From CAYQOX01 sp964419335 (lineage in GTDB: Bacteria; Hinthialibacterota; Hinthialibacteria; Hinthialibacterales; Hinthialibacteraceae), in NCBI GenBank assembly GCA_964419335.1, contig CAYQOX010000086.1, positions 1 through 10,889 on the forward strand: 10,889 bases of DNA, given 5' to 3'. Positions 6,274-10,889 of the stretch are shown here, piece after piece (within the stretch, counting starts at the first letter, position 1; the number at the start of each line of letters is the position of its first letter). The translations under genes and the position numbers were made by a program. The notes beneath the pieces are model-generated. The model searched no databases and was not told the origin of the DNA. It saw only the letters and a program-made list of their open reading frames with translations.

Positions 6274-8727
6274 ATGAAGAACCATGTTTTTTGTATTTTA
6301 CCTTTGGCGCTATTACTTATTGTTGGTACTCCAGCCCTTGGGCAAGAACCTGTCGGTATCTTCGATGATTTTACCGACATCGGGGAGCCTATAATCCCGG
6401 GGCTGACCGAGATGGATGGAGAGCGTTATCGTGTGGATGCCGTGGGTGAATCGCTCGGATATCGTACCTTTGAAGATGAATGCCACTTTGTATACATGGA
6501 AATGTCTGGGAATTTCGCAATCGGTGCGGATGTCTTCCCTATCGACAACTTTGGACAAGGCGGGATTATGATTCGGGAGAGTCTCGAACCCGATTCTCCC
6601 TTCGCAGCTTTGATGGTAACTTCAGCGGCCGGAGCGAGGGGCACGAATTCAGAGGAATATTCGGTGTACCCCTACTTTCGTTCACTCAAGGGTGGCGCAA
6701 CCAAAACCGACGGGGATCCCGAACCGGGTGGATTGACGGACGACCATACCGGACCGATCCGCTTAGAGCGTTTTGGCAACACCATTTATTACTACACCAC
6801 CAACGTTGACGATGAAAAAGTCCTTATCCGCAGCGAAGTCGTTCCTCTTCCCGATACGGTGTTAGTGGGATTCACAGCCTATGCGGGATCCTCGGATGCC
6901 CTCGGGCTATATGAGTTTACCGACGTGGTGGTGGAGGAATATCCCCTGCAAGTCATGCGCGATATTCCTACGGATACCTACGAGCCTGGAGCCGACATTA
7001 GCCCCATCACCCTTACGGCCAGCGTACGTTCGGGCGAAGTGGCGAATGCAACCATTGAAGAAGTGATCCCCTTGGGTGCGATTGCCAGTAATGCCGAAGT
7101 CTCTGACGGTGAGTTAACCGTGAATGACGATGGCACAATGACGTGGATTTTGACTGATCTTTCCGATGAAGCGACTTTAACCTACGACCTCTCTATGGGG
7201 ACTACAGGAGGCAAAACTTGGCAAGGGACCTTTACAGATGGTGAAAATCCCGAAAGTTATATCGGTGGAGATGCGGTCTTACCCAAAAACCCAACTTTCA
7301 ATCCTCCCTCTGAACCGATTGAGATTGATAACCATTTCACAACCATTTTCCAAGTCGAGAACGGCGAGCCCTGGGATGATTTATCGGAAGGCTATTGGGG
7401 GCTGATGCTCGATCCCCGCACCATCAACGGGGTCACTGTTATGACCATGCAAGGCGGCGCCTCCAATGTGATTGAATTTCCAGTTATTCTCCCTGAGGAT
7501 AATACCTATTACTTTTTCGCTTCGGTTCGGGGTGAAGACGGAAACAGCGACTCCTTCCATTTTGAAGTGGACGCCTTACCCGCGGGGGATAACTCCACCC
7601 GGTGGGATATTGGTGGTGGTAATGAATATGGTCTTGATTGGGTTAGCAGCAATGATCCCAATTTAAATCCTCGTCCCTTTGAGTTAACCGCAGGTGAACA
7701 TTCTATTTTGTTGGCGGCTCGCGAAGATGATGCGAGCATAGACTGGCTCGCCATGACTACCGATCCTGGTCTTGATATTAACAACTTTGTCCCACTGGAA
7801 CAATTCATTGCTGTGCATCGTGATCTTCCGGATATCGAGGTTGGTGTTCCTGATGAACTAACCGCTGAGTTAGAAGTTTTTGTAAAACATGGCAATACAG
7901 TGGATGTCGTAGTGGAAGAAGAGTTAATGGAAGGTGTTGAAGTCACCGATCTCAACCCAAGCGCAGGAAATGCAGAAGTGGTGGATGGTGACATTGTTTG
8001 GACCCTCGATGGAGTGAGCAGCAACGCCACCCTGGAATACACAGCCACATTACCCGATACAAAAGTCGTTGTGTTTTCCGGAACCGCGAACGACACGAGC
8101 AACAGATATACTGTTGATATCATGGGGGATCAAATTGTACCCTCCGAAGTGGACTTCGAATTCCTCACGGAGCCAATCGAAGTGGGACAAGAGACCGTCT
8201 TCTTCCAAGCTGAAACCCCGCATAGCGCCAATGGTGATTTCGTAGTAAAGCCGGATCCAACCATCTTCAGCCTGCTTTTTGTCGAAGCAGAATCGTCAGG
8301 CACTTCGGGAGGTGTTATGGATGATCAAGAACTTACTTTCGACTTAAATATCCTAGAAGAAGGAACCTATTATCTCTTTGCGAACGCCCGAGGGCCGGAT
8401 TCAGGATCGGACTCGTTCTACATTGGCTTTGACATCGATTTCGACGGTATGGAAGAAAGCGATGACTACGGCTATTCCATTTCCAACGAGGGTCTATGGG
8501 AACGACGTTGGGTACAAAACTTTGATCCCGGCGGACGTTTCTGGGATACGACCGGTGAACCTCGCCCATACGAACTGAGTTCCGGAGTCCATACGCTGCA
8601 TTGGCACGCGCGTGAATCCAGTGCGAAGATCGATTGGATCGCGATCACCTCGGATCCCACCATTGATATCGATGAGATTTCTGAACCGGGCGAACCGGTG
8701 TCGGTATCTGACTACATGCTCTATTAA
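6274..8727 (+). CDS. Large secreted modular protein with DUF1349-like and duplicated carbohydrate-binding-like modules, 817 aa
   Basis: The product is an exported multi-domain protein. I recognise no catalytic domain, and glycan binding or surface attachment is inferred. Residues 1-24 are a signal peptide ending in ALGQ. Residues 27-222 resemble a concanavalin-like DUF1349 domain (GGIMIRESLEPDSPFAAL at 96-113). Two related modules follow, 224-507 and 508-800. Each has a DUF11-like beta-sandwich (about 224-335; 510-622), then a jelly-roll resembling family 6/35 carbohydrate-binding modules (about 345-500; 630-800). The jelly-rolls share G/D-x-TYY-x-FA-x-x-RG, SDSF, RP[FY]EL, and an AREDDASIDW / ARESSAKIDW strand followed by [AS]DP-like ends. 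The protein is rich in Asp and Glu, and no transmembrane anchor, PEP-CTERM or LPXTG signal is seen. AGGAGG (6259-6264) lies 9 bases before the ATG. The gene is monocistronic between two terminators. Confidence 0.85.
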   Translation: MKNHVFCILPLALLLIVGTPALGQEPVGIFDDFTDIGEPIIPGLTEMDGERYRVDAVGESLGYRTFEDECHFVYMEMSGNFAIGADVFPIDNFGQGGIMIRESLEPDSPFAALMVTSAAGARGTNSEEYSVYPYFRSLKGGATKTDGDPEPGGLTDDHTGPIRLERFGNTIYYYTTNVDDEKVLIRSEVVPLPDTVLVGFTAYAGSSDALGLYEFTDVVVEEYPLQVMRDIPTDTYEPGADISPITLTASVRSGEVANATIEEVIPLGAIASNAEVSDGELTVNDDGTMTWILTDLSDEATLTYDLSMGTTGGKTWQGTFTDGENPESYIGGDAVLPKNPTFNPPSEPIEIDNHFTTIFQVENGEPWDDLSEGYWGLMLDPRTINGVTVMTMQGGASNVIEFPVILPEDNTYYFFASVRGEDGNSDSFHFEVDALPAGDNSTRWDIGGGNEYGLDWVSSNDPNLNPRPFELTAGEHSILLAAREDDASIDWLAMTTDPGLDINNFVPLEQFIAVHRDLPDIEVGVPDELTAELEVFVKHGNTVDVVVEEELMEGVEVTDLNPSAGNAEVVDGDIVWTLDGVSSNATLEYTATLPDTKVVVFSGTANDTSNRYTVDIMGDQIVPSEVDFEFLTEPIEVGQETVFFQAETPHSANGDFVVKPDPTIFSLLFVEAESSGTSGGVMDDQELTFDLNILEEGTYYLFANARGPDSGSDSFYIGFDIDFDGMEESDDYGYSISNEGLWERRWVQNFDPGGRFWDTTGEPRPYELSSGVHTLHWHARESSAKIDWIAITSDPTIDIDEISEPGEPVSVSDYMLY
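6943..8673 (+). repeat. Internal duplication of a ~285-residue protein module
   Basis: Residues 224-507 and 508-800 of the 817-aa protein align along their length. Paired landmarks are NAEVSDGEL/NAEVVDGDI (273-281 and 566-574), TYYFFASVRG/TYYLFANARG (411-420 and 698-707), and SIDWLAMTTDP/KIDWIAITSDP (488-498 and 785-795). Similarity is clear only at protein level, so the duplication is old. The second module has a longer jelly-roll insert around 650-690. Confidence 0.8.
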
Positions 8728-8749
8728 TCCTTCGCCTATTGCAAAAATC

Positions 8750-8776
8750 GAGGGGCCTTCGGGTCCCTCTTTTTTT
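8750..8776. terminator. Terminator shared by two convergent genes
   Basis: GAGGGGCC (8750-8757), a TTCG tetraloop (8758-8761) and GGTCCCTC (8762-8769) pair over 8 bp including one G-U, followed on the plus strand by seven T. Read on the minus strand the same hairpin is followed by GATTTTTGC, so it can also end the toxin-antitoxin transcript. It begins 22 bases after the stop of the 817-aa protein gene and lies 17 bases beyond the toxin gene stop. Confidence 0.93.
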
Positions 8777-8792
8777 GTGAAGATTGCATTCC

Positions 8793-9209
8793 TTACACAT
8801 TGGAAGTTTGCATTAATAATATTTGCTTAGGGGTTTTTCTCCGCCGCGGAGTTTGATCATAGGTTTCGTTATAACTAACCAGAGGCAGGTTATACTTATC
8901 CGCAGCGACATAGATATAGGCTTCGTCAAATTCCATGGAATAGGCATTCATCTCCCGCAGAACATGCTTCATATCCTGGGGCTCCAAATGAATCAAAGAA
9001 ACAGAACTATCGACAAAGACATCCATCACAAAACGGGAGAGGTCTTCATCCTGCTTCAAATTCCCAAGAATCGAAGCGATGGTGTACCAACTAATATCCG
9101 CTACGTGAAATTGATCTCCGGGAGTGGAGAGTAAAAAGCGATCCACTTCCTCACTGTACTCTCCATCCATTAAGCGTTCTAACCACACATTGGTATCGAT
9201 AAGATACAT
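8793..9209 (-). CDS. PIN-domain toxin of a type II toxin-antitoxin pair (VapC-like), 138 aa
   Basis: The product is a predicted metal-dependent ribonuclease held inactive by the antitoxin encoded upstream. Residues 1-10 carry the PIN start MYLIDTN with catalytic Asp5. Residues 94-102 (FDEAYIYVA) match the second acidic strand-helix, giving Asp95/Glu96. Residues 111-118 (VSYNETYD) match the third region, giving Asp118. The ending RRRKTPKQIL is, from memory, shared with a PIN subfamily common in cyanobacteria. The conserved Glu expected in the helix at about residues 43-46 is not seen (it reads TIAS), as I recall for that subfamily too. Whether it still cleaves RNA is therefore open. The ATG is 4 bases after the antitoxin stop, and its AAGGAGG Shine-Dalgarno lies inside the antitoxin's last codons, indicating translational coupling. 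Confidence 0.85.
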   Translation of the reverse strand: MYLIDTNVWLERLMDGEYSEEVDRFLLSTPGDQFHVADISWYTIASILGNLKQDEDLSRFVMDVFVDSSVSLIHLEPQDMKHVLREMNAYSMEFDEAYIYVAADKYNLPLVSYNETYDQTPRRRKTPKQILLMQTSNV

Positions 9210-9213
9210 GAAG

Positions 9214-9420
9214 TTATACCTCCTTCAACAAGATCGCTTGTTTTTGTAAACTCACCCCGGAATACCGCTCTCTCAGCCTTACGAGCCGACCGCCCCAATC
9301 ACGCCGCATATAGACACGGGGGCGACGCATGCGCTCTTCCATCATTTTTTGTACAAAAATAGCCACCTCATCCCGCTCTTCCTGCGAAAGGTCCTTCAGA
9401 ATAGATTCGAGATCGTGCAT
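9214..9420 (-). CDS. DUF2281-type antitoxin partner of the PIN toxin, 68 aa
   Basis: The product is a predicted antitoxin that binds and neutralises the PIN protein and probably represses its own promoter. Residues 1-30 form an acidic helical segment (LESILKDLSQEERDEVAIFV) like the N-terminus of DUF2281/VapB-like proteins. Residues about 41-63 carry DWGGRLVRLRERYSGVSLQ, matching the W-G/A-G-x-L-x-x-[LY]-R-x-x-Y-[TS]-x-x-x-LQ pattern of that family. Length is typical. AAGGAGA lies 6 bases before the ATG at 9420. The gene is first in a two-gene operon with the toxin 4 bases downstream. A small inverted repeat, TCGAT (9442-9446) / ATCGA (9453-9457), just upstream could be an operator, but it is short. 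Confidence 0.8.
   Translation of the reverse strand: MHDLESILKDLSQEERDEVAIFVQKMMEERMRRPRVYMRRDWGGRLVRLRERYSGVSLQKQAILLKEV
9219..9225 (-). promoter_or_regulatory. Toxin Shine-Dalgarno embedded in the antitoxin 3' end
   Basis: AAGGAGG on the minus strand encodes the antitoxin's last Lys-Glu-Val and sits 9 bases before the toxin ATG. Ribosomes finishing the antitoxin would re-initiate on the toxin, a usual way to set their ratio. Confidence 0.8.
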
Positions 9421-9579
9421 AGTTTCTCCTTTTCATGGGGATCGATGTAAAAATCGAAAATTTCTGCGAGACAAACACTTAGCCACGGAATAAAATTTAG
9501 GTTCATCCTGCATTTGAGTACTTTTTGATCCATTGAAAAGGAAGCATGACATGATTCTATAGCGTGACCTATCATTTTC
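9421..9579. other. Gene-free stretch between the antitoxin and repeat copy 2
   Basis: No credible gene is present. It must hold the promoter of the toxin-antitoxin operon, but I see no good sigma70 pair (TTGTCT near 9475 on the minus strand lacks a partner). It also contains GAGTACTTTTT (9516-9526), the exact inverse of the end of repeat copy 2 (9701-9711). Confidence 0.5.
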
Positions 9580-9711
9580 TTCAATCCTATATGAATCGAA
9601 ACAAAACGCCGAAGGGGCTTGTGTGGAGCGGCTTTCGGAGCAAGCGGCCCTTAAGGCCGCGCGGAGACAAGCGGAACACATCCCCAAGGCGTTTCTCCCA
9701 AAAAAGTACTC
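9580..9711. repeat. Palindromic intergenic repeat, copy 2
   Basis: This is the second copy of the element at 4-136, in the same orientation, 9.4 kb away. The fold is kept: 9604-9610 with 9688-9694, GGGG with CCCC (9682-9685), TGTGT with ACACA, and a perfect hairpin GCGGCC (9644-9649) / GGCCGC (9655-9660). The T-to-C change in that hairpin turns a G-U into a G-C pair, and the next change lies in the loop. One substitution (C to G in the CCGCTT arm) breaks a pair. It lies between the toxin-antitoxin operon and dnaG in a 484-base gene-free gap. Confidence 0.85.
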
Positions 9712-9750
9712 ACTTTCGTGATGATCTAATATCTAGGCAAAGTGTATTTC

Positions 9751-9778
9751 TTGACAAAATAAACCCTCTCGATATTGA
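9751..9778 (+). promoter_or_regulatory. Candidate dnaG promoter
   Basis: A perfect -35 box TTGACA (9751-9756) is followed after 16 bases by TATTGA (9773-9778), a weak -10. It would give a leader of about 120 bases. The -35 is convincing and the -10 is not. Confidence 0.3.
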
Positions 9779-9904
9779 ATTATAGACGATTCTCCAAATG
9801 ATCCATTCCAAAAACCATCCACCGAAACTGTCCTAAATAGATGGAACAATGCTTTAAAAGATGAAAAATACGAGGTAGGATGGTATCAATGAGGTTGAGA
9901 AATC

Positions 9905-10889
9905 GTGGTCACTTCCGAGAAAGAGCAAATACTCCATAAAGCCGATATTGTTGAAATCGTTTCCCAGTATGTGAAATTGCAAAACAAGGGGAAGCGGCAG
10001 GTTGGCCTCTGTCCATTTCACCAAGAGAAAACCCCTTCCTTTACAGTCACTCCCGACCGTGGATACTTTCACTGTTATGGCTGTGGACAAGGCGGCAATG
10101 TGATTGATTTTATCATGGCCATGGAAAATCTGACCTTCATTGAGGCGATGCACTTTCTCGGCGAGAAGGTTGGGGTTCGAATCGAAAAGAAACGTACCAA
10201 TCAACCGCACCAGGAAATCGACCGTTTCCAGGTTATGGATCTCGCCGCTCAGTATTTTAGCAACGCGCTTACCGCCCATGATGAAGCTTTTCAATACGTT
10301 CAATCCCGTGGATTAACGCCCGAGCACATCCAGCGCTTTTCCATCGGATTTGCCCCCCCGGGCTGGAATAATCTGTCCAACTTTTTGCGCAAAAAGAAAA
10401 TCCCGGAAAAAGTAATGCTCGAACTGGGGCTTATTGTTCCTAGCAACAAAGGGAGTGGTTCTTACGATCGTTTTCGTAACCGTATTATCTTTCCGATCCG
10501 TAATACCATAGGTCGGATTATCGCTTTTGGGGGACGGGCGATCGACCCCAATGACGCGGCGAAATATCTCAACAGTAGTGATTCGCCTTTATTCAATAAA
10601 TCGCGGGTGCTCTATCTGCTCGATATTGCTAAAAATGCGATGCGCGAGCATGGGGCTATCCTGGTAGAAGGCTATATGGACGCTATCGCTCTGCATTTGC
10701 ATGGATTCGAGCAAACGGTGGCCTCGCTGGGGACGGCGTTAACCCCCGAACATGCGAATGTGCTGCGACGCTATACGCGTGATTTCACCCTGCTCTATGA
10801 TGGTGACCGCGCAGGAATCAACGCCGCCAAAAAAGGAGTGGAAACCTTTACTGAAATGGGACTGCCGGTGAAAGTAGCCTTGCTGCCGC
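9905..10889 (+). CDS. dnaG: DNA primase DnaG, 5' part (first 328 residues)
   Basis: The product makes RNA primers on the lagging strand at the replication fork. The CHC2 zinc-binding domain shows Cys36-Pro-Phe-His39, EKTPSF (41-46) and Cys57-Tyr-Gly-Cys60. The RNA-polymerase core follows, with RFRNRIIFPIRN (about 186-197) and GGR. The TOPRIM domain has catalytic Glu255 in VEGYMD and Asp299/Asp301 in DGDRAG, at positions close to those of E. coli DnaG. The frame runs off the window, so the DnaB-interacting C-terminus is not seen. The start is GTG at 9905: an in-frame TGA at 9896-9898 excludes anything earlier, and GAGG (9891-9894) lies 10 bases upstream. The usual rpsU neighbour is absent upstream, where the repeat and toxin-antitoxin genes lie instead. 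Confidence 0.97.
   Translation, partial: MVTSEKEQILHKADIVEIVSQYVKLQNKGKRQVGLCPFHQEKTPSFTVTPDRGYFHCYGCGQGGNVIDFIMAMENLTFIEAMHFLGEKVGVRIEKKRTNQPHQEIDRFQVMDLAAQYFSNALTAHDEAFQYVQSRGLTPEHIQRFSIGFAPPGWNNLSNFLRKKKIPEKVMLELGLIVPSNKGSGSYDRFRNRIIFPIRNTIGRIIAFGGRAIDPNDAAKYLNSSDSPLFNKSRVLYLLDIAKNAMREHGAILVEGYMDAIALHLHGFEQTVASLGTALTPEHANVLRRYTRDFTLLYDGDRAGINAAKKGVETFTEMGLPVKVALLP

Noticed and set aside
7509..8123. 204-codon open frame on the minus strand inside the 817-aa protein gene, and similar ones such as 5113-5670
   Set aside because: They are low-complexity Ser/Thr-rich antisense shadows of strongly supported genes, with no family resemblance.
9854..10303. 149-codon minus-strand frame across the dnaG start
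   Set aside because: It is antisense to the conserved DnaG zinc-finger domain and has no recognisable product.
1..10889. CRISPR array, transposase, phage genes or riboswitch
   Set aside because: No regularly spaced short repeats, no DDE or recombinase-like protein, no structural phage genes and no recognisable riboswitch core were seen on either strand.

Overview
This 10.9-kb window comes from a bacterial chromosome of roughly balanced base composition. It combines housekeeping genes (DnaG primase, one tRNA) with a run of large exported proteins: a BNR/Asp-box protein, an FG-GAP/ASPIC-UnbV (CRTAC1-type) protein, a DUF1080 (3-keto-disaccharide hydrolase) protein and a modular carbohydrate-binding-like protein. 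That mix is typical of Planctomycetes, Verrucomicrobia, Lentisphaerae and allied candidate phyla such as Hydrogenedentes or Sumerlaeota. I cannot place the organism more exactly, and the phylum suggestion is inference from gene content only.

Layout, left to right. Positions 1-327 hold no gene but carry copy 1 of a ~132-bp palindromic repeat. Positions 328-2766 (minus) encode an 812-residue secreted BNR-repeat protein. A tRNA-Arg(TCT) lies at 3004-3077 (minus). A 552-residue seven-repeat FG-GAP protein with a C-terminal ASPIC/UnbV domain is at 3166-4824 (minus). It is divergent from a DUF1080 protein at 5057-6124 (plus), which ends in a clear intrinsic terminator. At 6274-8727 (plus) lies an 817-residue secreted protein whose C-terminal two thirds is a duplicated ~285-residue module. 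A terminator usable from both strands separates it from a convergent toxin-antitoxin pair (PIN toxin 8793-9209, DUF2281-type antitoxin 9214-9420, minus). Positions 9421-9904 are gene-free and hold repeat copy 2 and a candidate promoter. From 9905 to the window end runs the 5' part of dnaG, starting at GTG.

The four exported proteins look like extracellular or periplasmic glycan-related machinery (binding and possibly cleavage of sugars or glycoconjugates). They are separately transcribed units rather than one operon. No transporter, sensor or polysaccharide-utilisation regulator is visible, so how they work together is not shown by the sequence.

The most unusual structure is the repeat. Two copies in the same orientation, about 93% identical, bracket a ~9.4-kb segment and fold into the same long interrupted hairpin. 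They resemble ERIC-type intergenic palindromic elements in size and form, but I do not recognise the sequence. No CRISPR array, transposase, integrase or recognised defence island is visible.
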